Of a stretch of DNA of 64,000 bases, positions 1 through 8,596 are shown piece by piece; positions within the stretch are counted from its first letter, which is position 1; every line of letters starts with the position of its first letter. Location: assembly GCA_037200525.1 (NCBI GenBank), contig JBBCGG010000001.1, forward strand, positions 707,526-771,525. Reading direction: 5' to 3'. The translations under genes were made by a program, and so were the position numbers. A model generated the notes under the pieces. The model worked only from the letters and a program-made list of their open reading frames with translations. It was not told where the DNA came from and made no database searches. This DNA is from Methylocella sp. Its GTDB lineage: Bacteria; Pseudomonadota; Alphaproteobacteria; Rhizobiales; Beijerinckiaceae.

Positions 1-7
1 CGCCGCC

Positions 8-1018
8 TTGCGCATAAACATCATCGGCGCCGGCGTTGCGGGCCTCACAACGGCGCTGGAGTTCGCGCGCGCGGGTTGCCGCGTCGAAATCATCGAACGC
101 CGCGAGGGACCAGGTCTTGGTTGCTCTTTCTTTGCAGGCGGCATGCTCGCGCCCTGGTGCGAGGCGGAAAGCGCGGAACAACTCGTCGTCGATCTCGGCA
201 TCGAATCGCTGCGCTATTGGACGCAAATTGTGCCTGTCGCCGTCAAGCGCGGCTCGCTGGTGCTGGCGCCCCCACGCGACCGGCCGGAGCTGACGCGCTT
301 TTCCCGCCGCACCAGCGAGTTCGAGCACATCGGCGCAGAAGAAATCGCGGCGCTTGAGCCCGATCTCGCCGGACGGTTCGACGAGGCGCTCTATTTTCCG
401 GGCGAAGCCCATCTCGATCCGCGCGCGGCGATTGCAGCGCTCGCGACGCGCCTCGGCGCAATGGACAATGTCGCGTTGCGTTATGGCATCGATGCGAGCG
501 GCCGCCGCGACGACGCAGATTGGGTCATTGACTGCCGCGGCTTGGAGGCGCGGGACACATTGGCGGATCTTCGCGGCGTCAAAGGCGAAATGCTCGTGCT
601 CGCGACATCCGAGATCAGCCTGGCGCGCCCGGTGCGGCTGATCCATCCGCGCTGCCCGGTCTACATTGTGCCGCGCGGCGACAGGCGCTTCATGATCGGG
701 GCGACGATGATCGAAAACGACGAGCCGGGCCGCATCACCGCGCGGGCAATGCTGGAGCTGCTTGGGGCGGCCTACGCCGTGCATCCGGCTTTCGGCGAGG
801 CGGAGATCGTCGAGACCGGGGCCGGCGTGCGTCCCGCCTTTGCCGACAATCTGCCGCGCATCCGGATCGAGGATCGCGTCATCTACGTTAATGGCCTTTT
901 CCGGCACGGATTTTTGCTGGCCCCCGCTCTGGCTCATCGGGCGGCCAAAATCGCGCTTGAGGGCGCAAGTTTTGCGGAGGTGATGGATGCAAATCCATGT
1001 CAACGGCAAACAGCTTGA
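8..1018 (+). CDS. thiO: Glycine oxidase / FAD-dependent amine oxidase ThiO
   Basis: A 336-aa flavoprotein of the DAO family. The ThiO role is to oxidise glycine to the imine used by ThiG for the thiazole ring of thiamine. The N-terminus carries the dinucleotide-binding motif GAGVAG (residues 7-12) followed by an acidic strand end (IIER). The C-terminal part shows the family pattern of a Gly-Arg-Pro-like stretch (GAGVRPAFADNLPRI) and a Gly-rich FAD contact (NGLFRHGFLLAPALA). The start is a TTG at the very edge of the window; the protein begins as family members do, so little or nothing is missing. Its 3' end overlaps thiS by 32 bp, which supports one thi operon. thiC/thiD, if present, lie to the left. 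Confidence 0.92.
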   Translation: MRINIIGAGVAGLTTALEFARAGCRVEIIERREGPGLGCSFFAGGMLAPWCEAESAEQLVVDLGIESLRYWTQIVPVAVKRGSLVLAPPRDRPELTRFSRRTSEFEHIGAEEIAALEPDLAGRFDEALYFPGEAHLDPRAAIAALATRLGAMDNVALRYGIDASGRRDDADWVIDCRGLEARDTLADLRGVKGEMLVLATSEISLARPVRLIHPRCPVYIVPRGDRRFMIGATMIENDEPGRITARAMLELLGAAYAVHPAFGEAEIVETGAGVRPAFADNLPRIRIEDRVIYVNGLFRHGFLLAPALAHRAAKIALEGASFAEVMDANPCQRQTA

Positions 1019-1184
1019 GGTCGCGGCGACAACGCTTGACGCGCTGCTTCACGAGCTCGACTTCGCGGATTCTCACATCGCGACCGCGCTGAACCAGAAT
1101 TTCGTGCGCAAGACGGACCGGCCGCAAACCCAGCTGAAAGACGGCGACGCGGTGGAAATTCTCAGCCCGCGTCAGGGTGGCTAA
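987..1184 (+). CDS. thiS: Sulfur carrier protein ThiS
   Basis: A 65-aa ubiquitin-like sulfur carrier. The sequence starts MQIHVNGKQ, shows the ThiS core ([11 protein letters not shown], later [16 protein letters not shown]) and ends in Gly-Gly, the tail that is adenylated and thiocarboxylated to deliver sulfur to ThiG. It begins inside the 3' end of thiO and ends two bases before thiG, so translation is probably coupled. Length and termini are normal for the family. Confidence 0.95.
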   Translation: MQIHVNGKQLEVAATTLDALLHELDFADSHIATALNQNFVRKTDRPQTQLKDGDAVEILSPRQGG

Positions 1185-1186
1185 GA

Positions 1187-1984
1187 ATGGAGCCGGAAAC
1201 GCTCAACCTCTATGGCGTTCAGCTCGCTTCGCGCCTTGTCCTTGGCACAGCGCAATATCCCTCCCCCGCGATTCTGGCGCAAGCGATTGCGGCCGCGAAA
1301 GCCGAGATCGTGACGGCGTCGCTGCGGCGCGAATCAGGCGCGGGGCGCGCCGGCGAAAGTTTCTGGGCGCTGATCCGCGAACTTGGCGTGCGCGTGCTGC
1401 CCAACACCGCCGGATGCCGCACGGCGAAGGAGGCGGTGACGACGGCGCAGATGGCGCGCGAAGTATTCAATACGTCGTGGATCAAGCTCGAGGTCATCGG
1501 CGAGGAAGATACGCTGCAGCCCGATGTCTTTGGCCTCGTCGAGGCTGCCGGAACTTTGAGCCGCGACGGGTTCCAGGTGTTCCCCTACACGACCGAGGAT
1601 CTGGTGGTCGCAGAAAAGCTTCTCCGCGCTGGCTGCGAGGTTTTGATGCCTTGGGGCGCGCCGATCGGCACCGGGCGCGGCCTCAACAATCCTTATGGAT
1701 TGCGCACCTTGCGGGCGCATTTTCCTCAGACGCCGTTGATCGTCGATGCAGGCCTCGGCGCGCCATCGCATGCGGCGGCGGCGATGGAGCTTGGCTATGA
1801 CGCCATCCTGCTCAATACCGCAATCGCCAAGGCCGGCGATCCTGTCGCCATGGCCCGCGCGTTCGCCTTGGCGGTCGAGGCCGGACGGCTCGGCTTTCGC
1901 GCCGATCCGATGCAGCCGCGCGATATGGCGGCTCCGTCGACGCCGGTCATCGGGCAGGCTTTTACGGATTTGGCGCGTGCTTGA
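1187..1984 (+). CDS. thiG: Thiazole synthase ThiG
   Basis: A 265-aa TIM-barrel enzyme that joins DXP, dehydroglycine and ThiS-thiocarboxylate into the thiazole phosphate. The Schiff-base lysine is Lys100 in SWIKLEVIG; other family blocks are [27 protein letters not shown] and the phosphate-binding [18 protein letters not shown]. The ATG lies 2 bp after thiS. The 3' end overlaps the likely GTG start of thiE by 8 bp. Confidence 0.95.
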   Translation: MEPETLNLYGVQLASRLVLGTAQYPSPAILAQAIAAAKAEIVTASLRRESGAGRAGESFWALIRELGVRVLPNTAGCRTAKEAVTTAQMAREVFNTSWIKLEVIGEEDTLQPDVFGLVEAAGTLSRDGFQVFPYTTEDLVVAEKLLRAGCEVLMPWGAPIGTGRGLNNPYGLRTLRAHFPQTPLIVDAGLGAPSHAAAAMELGYDAILLNTAIAKAGDPVAMARAFALAVEAGRLGFRADPMQPRDMAAPSTPVIGQAFTDLARA

Positions 1985-2579
1985 TCCCTTTTATATGATC
2001 GTCGACAGCGCCGCGTGGATCGGACGGCTGCTGCCTTGCGGCGTGCGCCTGGTGCAATTGCGCATCAAGGATGCGCCGGACGATGCAGTGCGCGCCGAGA
2101 TTGTCGCCGCCAAAGCGCTTTGCGAAGGTCACGGCGCGCAGCTCGTCGTCAATGACTATTGGGAAGCGGCGATCGACGCCGGCTGCGATTTCATCCATCT
2201 CGGCCAAAGCGATCTCGATACAGCTGATCTTCCCGCCATCCGCCGCGCCGGAATGAAGCTTGGGGTCTCAACCCATGACGAGGCCGAGCTTTCTCGCGCG
2301 CTTGAGACGAGGCCGGACTATATCGCGCTGGGGCCGATCTATCCGACGATTTTGAAACAAATGCCGTTCGGGCCGCAAGGCCTGCTGCGTATCGGCGAAT
2401 GGAAGAAGCGCATCGGCGAAATTCCGCTCGTCGGCATTGGCGGAATCAGCCTGGAGCGCGTGGCGGGGGTGCTAGAGGCCGGGGCCGACAGCGCCGCGGT
2501 CGTGACCGACATCACGCTCAACGCCGATCCAGAGCAGCGCACGCGCGATTGGGCGAAAGCTACTCGGGCGTATGCCTAG
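1977..2579 (+). CDS. thiE: Thiamine phosphate synthase ThiE
   Basis: About 200 aa. ThiE couples the thiazole phosphate with HMP-pyrophosphate to give thiamine phosphate. Visible blocks are [10 protein letters not shown] near the N-terminus, [24 protein letters not shown], the GVSTH strand, GPIYPT and VGIGGIS. I place the start at GTG 1977, inside the thiG stop region; ATG 1995 is an alternative. The open frame extends upstream to 1746 but that part lies inside thiG and is not ThiE-like. It is the last gene of thiO-thiS-thiG-thiE; the next gene is convergent. Confidence 0.9.
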   Translation: MLDPFYMIVDSAAWIGRLLPCGVRLVQLRIKDAPDDAVRAEIVAAKALCEGHGAQLVVNDYWEAAIDAGCDFIHLGQSDLDTADLPAIRRAGMKLGVSTHDEAELSRALETRPDYIALGPIYPTILKQMPFGPQGLLRIGEWKKRIGEIPLVGIGGISLERVAGVLEAGADSAAVVTDITLNADPEQRTRDWAKATRAYA

Positions 2580-2599
2580 CGGCAGGCGCCACCGTGGGC

Positions 2600-3526
2600 T
2601 TAATATAAAACCCGAACGCGCAGCTCCGTCTTGAAGTTGTAAACAGGATAGTCCTTGACGATTGGCACGCCGACTTCGAGCGAGACTTGAAGGGTGTTGG
2701 TCAACTTCGCGCCGACAAGGGCGTCGAATGGAAGAAACAGCCGACCCGTTTGACCGCTTACTGGAGCGCCGTAATTAATGCGGATGTCATTGCTCGGATA
2801 AAACGTCACGAACAGAGGGCCGGGCAAATCGATGTTGAGAGTTGGAGCAATCTGCGGCTCGCTGATTCTCCGCGCGTACGGCGAACCGGCGAAACTGATC
2901 GCGTAGCGCATCGCCGGAACGAAGGAGCCGTCAGCCCCTAATTCCGGCAGCAAATATCGGAAGCCAAAGCCAGGCGCGATCTGCCATTTCTCAGACCCAA
3001 GGTTCTCCGCCGCCGTCGGGGCGATGAGGCGCGCGCCAAAACCGAAAGCCATGCGTTCATTGATGGCGTGGGAGAGGATTCCTTGAACAAACGCGTCCCC
3101 AATTCCTGCATTATATTGCTGGGATGGGGAATCAAACGTCGTTTTCGTCCGGGCGACGAAAGGAACCTGAACCAGAGCGGCGAGCCTCCAGCCATCGTCA
3201 AGATTCAGCTTCCTGCTCAGTCGCAGCATCGTCGAGACGCGGTCGGTCCGGGACGCGTCGGTCAATGAGCTTTCAAATCGCGAACGCCATTCGAGACTGT
3301 TTTGCGGGCGGGTGATGTCGTGACCATTGTTATCGACATTTGAGTCGGGCGATTCCTCCTGCCCGTTCGCGGATTGGCTGATCGAGGCCTGCTCAGCGCT
3401 TCCATCTTGCGAGCCAGCGATCGCTCCCGCCGCCGAAGCGGTCACAATGACGCCGACCAGCCACGCAAGCGTCTGGAAGCGGAGAAGGAGACCGGAACGT
3501 TCGCCGTCGAGAGGCATCCGCATCAC
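2600..3526 (-). CDS. Outer-membrane beta-barrel protein (MetA-pathway/phenol-degradation transporter type)
   Basis: A 308-aa protein with an N-terminal hydrophobic export segment (LLLRFQTLAWLVGVIVTASAAGAIAG), a polar Gln/Ser-rich linker to about residue 75, and then alternating strands ending in an aromatic residue (ELRVRVLY), as in outer-membrane barrels. Blocks such as YNAGIGDAFVQG, FGFGARLIAPTA and the late FKTELRVRVLY resemble the transporter-like barrel family annotated as MetA-pathway of phenol degradation. Substrate cannot be read. It is convergent with thiE and apparently monocistronic. The family call is by pattern only. Confidence 0.6.
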   Translation of the reverse strand: MMRMPLDGERSGLLLRFQTLAWLVGVIVTASAAGAIAGSQDGSAEQASISQSANGQEESPDSNVDNNGHDITRPQNSLEWRSRFESSLTDASRTDRVSTMLRLSRKLNLDDGWRLAALVQVPFVARTKTTFDSPSQQYNAGIGDAFVQGILSHAINERMAFGFGARLIAPTAAENLGSEKWQIAPGFGFRYLLPELGADGSFVPAMRYAISFAGSPYARRISEPQIAPTLNIDLPGPLFVTFYPSNDIRINYGAPVSGQTGRLFLPFDALVGAKLTNTLQVSLEVGVPIVKDYPVYNFKTELRVRVLY

Positions 3527-3639
3527 GCCAGCCTCCGGTTCCGCGGTCGCCGCCGTCTCGTTTTCGCGAGCGTCGCGGCGACGGCGGGCTCGCCTGCACC
3601 CCGGCTGACGCCCCCATTCTGGATGGTCCTCGACAAGGA

Positions 3640-5391
3640 CTAACCGGAATCCGGCCGCCCCTCAATAGCGCTCGGCTGCTCCCGCCGTTTCTTCTCGACG
3701 TGGCGAAAGCTCCACTCAATCTCAAGACCGTCCTCGGTCACGCCATTGATGACGATTTGCGCGCATGGGCGGGGGCCATCCGGGGCGGCGAAGAATATGC
3801 TCTCTTCAATATCGACGCCGCCGCCGGCGGTCTCGAACAACCAGCGCCTGCCATTGGGCAACACGCAAAGCACGGCATGACCGTCTCGCACCCGTTTCAA
3901 GCGCACGCTCGGATGGATGTGGAAGCGCACGGCGAAAGGCAGCCGCTCGCTCGACCCAGCCGGCCCGGCGACGCGCAAGCGATCGGCCCCATCGAGCCTC
4001 TTGCCATCCTTGCGCAGCATAATGCGTCGCTGATGGATCAGACTGAAGCGGGGCTCATAGCCATTGTGGGCCATGACGAGCGTCGTCGCCGACGATTCGT
4101 CGCGACGTTCAACATCGACTTGATCCGGTCCCGAAACGATCGCATCGCCAAACCATTTGCGCAGGCCGGTATGAAAAGCGAAACGGCACGAGGAGGTGTC
4201 GTCGATCACAAGCGTCGAATGCGCCGCCGTCATGCGAGCGGATTCGCGCGCCGGGGCGCGATTGGCGTCAGGCGAGCCGCAATTCAGCACCAGCCGTTGC
4301 GCGCCAACAGAAAACTCGAAAGAGGCGCAGCCGGCGTGCGCTCGGCTGGAGAAAGCGGGCGGCGGCGGCCGGCCAGCGTCCATGATGAAAATCGCATCCT
4401 GCATCTCGATGCGCTGATAGCCCGAGTGCGGCGCGTTGGCGAGCGCGACGGCGCGGATATCGTCATAGGCAATTACGGTCGCGAGCTGTTCGGGCGCGGT
4501 GACGCCCATGCCGTTGAACAAGGCGAGCGTCCCATCGCCGTGCCGAAACAAGCGCAGCATAGGCATCATGCGATCAATCGCATTCAGCAGTTGCGCTGGA
4601 GGCTGCACGCCGCGCGCGGCGTAGGCTTGCCGCAAAGGCAACAGATCGAGAAGCAAATCGATCAAAGTTTGCGGATTGCGGCTGATATGTCCACCATCGG
4701 GCAGGATCTGCCGCTCTATCTCCTCGACGAGCAGCTTCCGGCTCCTTTGCAGAAGTTTTCCGGCGCCCTCCGCGCAAAGGCCAAGCTCTGCCAGCGCTAT
4801 CGCCACCACAAGGCGCTGCTCGCCAAGAAGGCCTTCCGCCATTTTGCGCTCGAGAAAAACCTGGGTTCGGCCGATTCCTTTCATGAAACGACGGTAGAAA
4901 ACGCGGTCGGCGCCCAGCAGAATGATCGGCGATTGCGAAAGCCAGGCAAGCAAGCGGCGGGCCGCAACGCGCGGCGCCCAGGCTGGGCTTTGGCTCGGTT
5001 TGCCGGACGCCGTCAGAAAATCTTCGACAAGAGCGCGCGCATTGGCTTTGGCGATGGCGGTGTCGGCGGCGCGCAAATGGCGCAGCCAGCTAAAGCTCGA
5101 CAGCGCTTGCGCCCAGGCCTCCGACCTCGGCTCCAGTTCGAAAGGCGAGCGGCCATGCGCATTAACGATTTGGCCGCCAAACGCAAAATAACCGGCATAA
5201 ATGTCGGCGGCGAGGGTCGGATCGCTGGTTCTTATATCCTGAGGCGCAATCAGCAGCCGCTCGGGCCGGCGTTGGCGCAAGCCGGAAATTGCGCGCCAGG
5301 GCGCGCCGAGACATCGCCAGAGGACAACGCCTCCCCGCGTGGCGAGATGCCCCGCCACACGCAACCGGTCCTTAAGAATCGCGCCGGCCAC
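3640..5391 (-). CDS. Heparinase II/III family protein
   Basis: A 583-aa protein. The N-terminal part is alpha-helical, as in the toroid domain of heparinase II/III lyases. The second half carries the family signature region GCASFEFSVGAQRLVLNCG followed by RMTAAHSTLVIDDTSSC, which contains the conserved His-Ser-Thr block. This protein type is commonly found beside rsmB in Rhizobiales, as here (130 bp downstream of rsmB on the same strand). Real polysaccharide-lyase activity is not shown, and a role in envelope polysaccharide is inference. A 761-residue open frame on the other strand is a GC-rich shadow. Confidence 0.85.
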   Translation of the reverse strand: MAGAILKDRLRVAGHLATRGGVVLWRCLGAPWRAISGLRQRRPERLLIAPQDIRTSDPTLAADIYAGYFAFGGQIVNAHGRSPFELEPRSEAWAQALSSFSWLRHLRAADTAIAKANARALVEDFLTASGKPSQSPAWAPRVAARRLLAWLSQSPIILLGADRVFYRRFMKGIGRTQVFLERKMAEGLLGEQRLVVAIALAELGLCAEGAGKLLQRSRKLLVEEIERQILPDGGHISRNPQTLIDLLLDLLPLRQAYAARGVQPPAQLLNAIDRMMPMLRLFRHGDGTLALFNGMGVTAPEQLATVIAYDDIRAVALANAPHSGYQRIEMQDAIFIMDAGRPPPPAFSSRAHAGCASFEFSVGAQRLVLNCGSPDANRAPARESARMTAAHSTLVIDDTSSCRFAFHTGLRKWFGDAIVSGPDQVDVERRDESSATTLVMAHNGYEPRFSLIHQRRIMLRKDGKRLDGADRLRVAGPAGSSERLPFAVRFHIHPSVRLKRVRDGHAVLCVLPNGRRWLFETAGGGVDIEESIFFAAPDGPRPCAQIVINGVTEDGLEIEWSFRHVEKKRREQPSAIEGRPDSG

Positions 5392-5520
5392 GAGTCTCGA
5401 CTCCTTGAGTTTTTGCGGCCGCCAAACATTCCGCGACGCTCAGGCGCGAGACGCTGCCCGCGAGCGAAGACGATCTGCGCTCAGAAGGTTAAGTTATCGC
5501 CGAAAATCCTCTCGGCTTTA

Positions 5521-6957
5521 TTAACCACGCCGGATCAACCGTGCAGCAAAAAATCCGTCGAGGCCGGAAAGTCGCGGATCAGACGCTGGAAGTTGCGACG
5601 GCAATGTCCGCAACTCCCCATTTTCGTTGATGATATCCGGGATGCCGCCAACTTCCTCGGATTCTATCGGCACGCGCATGACATCGGGGTTGCGGCGAAG
5701 CAGGGCGGCGATTTGCATTTCGCCTTCCTCCGGCTCGATCGAACAGGTGGAATAGACGATGAGGCCGCCCGGCCTCACAAGTTCGACCGCCTTGTCGAGC
5801 ATCCGCGCTTGCGTCGCGGCCAGCGCTGCGATGTCGCTGGGCTTTTTGATCCAGGCAATGTCGGGGTGACGCCGGATGGTTCCGGTCGAGAGACAGGGCG
5901 CATCGAGCAGGATCGCATCGAACGGATTGGCCTTGAGACTCACGACGTCGGAGACGATGACGTCAGCGTGAAGGCCCAGCCGTGAAAAATTGGCGGCGAG
6001 CCGCTTCAATCGCTCCGCCGAACGGTCGATCGCCGTGACTTCAGCGCCCGCGGCTGCAAGTTGCGCCGCTTTGCCGCCTGGAGCCGCGCAGAAATCAGCC
6101 ACCCGGACGCCCGGCCCCGCGCGCAGCAGCCGCGCCGGGAGCGCCGCCGCGGCGTCCTGAACCCACCATTCGCCCTCGTCAAAACCGGCGAGTTCCGTGA
6201 TCGATTCATGGGTCAAAAGGCGCAGCGAGCCGGTCGGCAAAACCACGCCGCCGAGCCGCTCGGCCCAAAGCGCCGGATCGGACTTGACCGTGAGGTCGAG
6301 CGTCGGCTCCTCGCGATTGGCGATGGCGATGGCGCGCGCCAACTCCTCGCCATAAAATTTGCGCCAGCGCACCGCCAGCCAAGGCGGCGTATCCTGGTCA
6401 AGCGGATCGCTTTCGGCCAAAATTTTATCGCGTCCGCGCGCAAGATTGCGCAGAACGCCGTTAATCACCCCAGCAAAGGGCGCGGTTTTGGCTTCAAGGC
6501 GCGTCGCGCGGACGGCGAGATCGACAGCGGCATGGTCAGGCACGTCGAGAAAGAGCAACTGCGCGGCCGCCACGATCAGGGTCCATTCGAGATGAGCCAC
6601 CTGTCGCGGCAGTCCCTTCTCCAGAAGCCCGCCGAGAGCCGACCGGATGGTGCCGAGCCGGCGTAGCGCGACGGTCACGATCGAACGCGTCAGGGCGATG
6701 TCGCGCGCGTCGAGGCCGCCCAGCCGGGCCGGGATCGCGCCGGGCGAGAAACAATCCTCAAGGGAATGGGCTTTGCCGACGATATCGCAAACGATGGCGG
6801 CGGCGGCGAGGCGAGCCGGGAGCCCGGGATGTTGCTCGGCCTCGAGTCTTTGAGCTGCTGCTGAGGCGATATGGCCTGGCCGATTGGTCGCAGTTTTAGA
6901 ATTCCGCCGGTGATCAACCGGCGGGCGCGGCGGTTCCTTCAAATTCAAGCTCCGCAA
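5521..6957 (-). CDS. rsmB: 16S rRNA m5C methyltransferase, RsmB/NOP family
   Basis: A 478-aa protein. Residues of roughly 35-170 form the NusB-like RNA-binding domain. Residues 230-478 form the SAM methyltransferase: VADFCAAPGGKAAQLA is the SAM-binding motif I, ILLDAPCLSTGTIRRHPDI holds the conserved DAPC, and VYSTCSIEPEEGE holds the TCS catalytic cysteine. The expected product is m5C967-type 16S rRNA. The first 30 or so residues are polar and poorly family-like, so the true start could be later. The heparinase-like gene follows on the same strand. Confidence 0.9.
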   Translation of the reverse strand: MRSLNLKEPPRPPVDHRRNSKTATNRPGHIASAAAQRLEAEQHPGLPARLAAAAIVCDIVGKAHSLEDCFSPGAIPARLGGLDARDIALTRSIVTVALRRLGTIRSALGGLLEKGLPRQVAHLEWTLIVAAAQLLFLDVPDHAAVDLAVRATRLEAKTAPFAGVINGVLRNLARGRDKILAESDPLDQDTPPWLAVRWRKFYGEELARAIAIANREEPTLDLTVKSDPALWAERLGGVVLPTGSLRLLTHESITELAGFDEGEWWVQDAAAALPARLLRAGPGVRVADFCAAPGGKAAQLAAAGAEVTAIDRSAERLKRLAANFSRLGLHADVIVSDVVSLKANPFDAILLDAPCLSTGTIRRHPDIAWIKKPSDIAALAATQARMLDKAVELVRPGGLIVYSTCSIEPEEGEMQIAALLRRNPDVMRVPIESEEVGGIPDIINENGELRTLPSQLPASDPRLSGLDGFFAARLIRRG

Positions 6958-7099
6958 CGAAAGGTTCGGCAGGGATTCGGAGATCGCAAGGCGCGGCGAC
7001 GAAACATGTGCATTTCTACCATGAATGGTTAAACTTTGCGCGAGCTTTTGTCCTTATCCAAAGGCTCACGAACCTCGTTGACGCCTGAAGGCGATTGCC

Positions 7100-7354
7100 A
7101 TGCAACGTTTGTCTGAACCAGAGAACCAGCCGAACGAGAAAGATTCGGCTGCAACGACGCAGGATCCGCGCAGCGCCGCCGGAGGCAAGGCTTTGTCGCC
7201 GGAAGCGCAGCGCGCTCTCGCCGAGGCGGAAGAACGTCGCCGCCTTAAAGCGAACCGGGACGAAACGCGACAAAAGGAGCTCAACGGCCGCGATGGTCCC
7301 GAGCCAGTGCGCTATGGCGATTGGGAAGTGAAGGGAATCGCAACCGACTTTTGA
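7100..7354 (+). CDS. DUF1674 / SDHAF4-type succinate dehydrogenase assembly factor
   Basis: An 84-aa soluble protein whose C-terminus carries the diagnostic DUF1674 block GPEPVRYGDWEVKGIATDF, preceded by a Lys/Glu/Arg-rich helix (ALAEAEERRRLKANRDE). In mitochondria the homologue SDHAF4 binds flavinylated SdhA during complex II assembly; the same role in bacteria is inferred. The start is ATG 7100 (a second ATG lies upstream in another frame). It is convergent with pheS, 40 bp away. Confidence 0.9.
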   Translation: MQRLSEPENQPNEKDSAATTQDPRSAAGGKALSPEAQRALAEAEERRRLKANRDETRQKELNGRDGPEPVRYGDWEVKGIATDF

Positions 7355-7394
7355 GGCGTTCTTTCGGAGATTTTACGCTTGAGTAAAACCTCCG

Positions 7395-8477
7395 TCATCC
7401 GCTCAAGCCCGCAATCAGACTTGGCAGATCGAGCGGACGAAACCCGTAATGCCGCAACCAGCGGATATCGGATTCAAAGAATGCTCGCAGGTCGGGCATG
7501 CCATATTTCAGCATTGCTATGCGATCGATGCCCATGCCCCAGGCGAAGCCCTGGTAGACGTCGGGGTCAAGACCGCAATTGCGCAAGACATTTGGATGCA
7601 CCATGCCGCAACCAAGGATTTCAAGCCAATCCTCACCCTCGCCGAATCTGATCTCGCCGTCCCTTCGCGAACATTGAATGTCGACTTCCATCGACGGTTC
7701 GGTGAATGGGAAATAGCTCGGCCGGAAGCGCATCTTAACTTCGGCCACCTCGAAGAAAGCCTTGCAGAATTCCTCGAGAATCCACTTCAAATGCCCAAGA
7801 TTCGCGGAGCGGTCGATGACGAGACCCTCCACCTGATGGAACATTGGCGTATGGGTCTGATCGGAATCGCAGCGATACGTGCGTCCGGGGCAAATCACCC
7901 GGATCGGCGGCTTTTGCGTCAACATGGTGCGAACCTGCACCGGACTCGTGTGGGTGCGCAAAACCTTGCGCTTACCCTCGGCGTCGGGATTGAAGAAGAA
8001 CGTGTCATGCATGTCGCGCGCGGGGTGATCCGGCGGAAAATTCAGCTTGGTGAAATTATAATCGTCGGTCTCGATATCCGGCCCTTCGGCGATCGAAAAT
8101 CCCATGTCGGCGAAAATCGCCGCCAGTTCATCCATGACCTGCGTGACCGGATGGATGCGGCCGAGCGCAATCCCGTCCGCTCGAGGCGGCAAGGTGACAT
8201 CCAATGTCTCGGCTTTGAGACGCGCTTCAATGGCGGCTTCCTTCAGGACCGCGCGTCGAGCCGCCAAGGCGGCCGCCACGCTGTCCTTCAGCGCATTGAT
8301 CGCCGCGCCCTGCGCCTTGCGGTCGTCCGGCCCCATTTTGCCAAGGCCTGAAAGAAGCTCCGAAATCGAGCCTTTTTTGCCAAGGGCCGCAACCCGCACG
8401 GCCTCAAGCGAAGCCTCATCGGGCGCGGCTGCGATTTCAGCCAGGATTTGAGTTTCTAGAGCGGTCAGATCGGACAT
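7395..8477 (-). CDS. pheS: Phenylalanine-tRNA ligase alpha subunit
   Basis: A 360-aa class II synthetase subunit. The N-terminal coiled coil is residues 1-90. Motif 2 and motif 3 regions are seen in [38 protein letters not shown] and the C-terminal [22 protein letters not shown]. PheS works as an alpha2-beta2 enzyme with PheT, but no pheT is present downstream: the neighbour is the convergent SDHAF4 gene, and an aminopeptidase P gene lies upstream. The usual pheS-pheT adjacency is therefore broken here. Confidence 0.96.
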   Translation of the reverse strand: MSDLTALETQILAEIAAAPDEASLEAVRVAALGKKGSISELLSGLGKMGPDDRKAQGAAINALKDSVAAALAARRAVLKEAAIEARLKAETLDVTLPPRADGIALGRIHPVTQVMDELAAIFADMGFSIAEGPDIETDDYNFTKLNFPPDHPARDMHDTFFFNPDAEGKRKVLRTHTSPVQVRTMLTQKPPIRVICPGRTYRCDSDQTHTPMFHQVEGLVIDRSANLGHLKWILEEFCKAFFEVAEVKMRFRPSYFPFTEPSMEVDIQCSRRDGEIRFGEGEDWLEILGCGMVHPNVLRNCGLDPDVYQGFAWGMGIDRIAMLKYGMPDLRAFFESDIRWLRHYGFRPLDLPSLIAGLSG

Positions 8478-8596
8478 TGTTCAAGGCAACTCGTTTGCGC
8501 GCGCAGAGGCGAGCAAGGCTTCTGCCACGCGGGCTGGTCCATGTCGAGGCTGCCGCATAAAGCGCCAAAGGGCGCGGGCCACCGGTCTCGGGCGGA

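Noticed and set aside
1746-1976. Upstream extension of the thiE frame.
   Set aside because: It overlaps conserved thiG sequence and the translation is not ThiE-like; the GTG at 1977 suits the overlap.
3700-5985. A 761-codon open frame on the plus strand.
   Set aside because: It is antisense to the heparinase-like gene and rsmB; its translation has the Arg/Ala/Gly composition of a GC-rich shadow frame and no recognisable domain.
7449-8351. A 300-codon plus-strand frame.
   Set aside because: It lies fully opposite pheS, which has unmistakable class II synthetase motifs.
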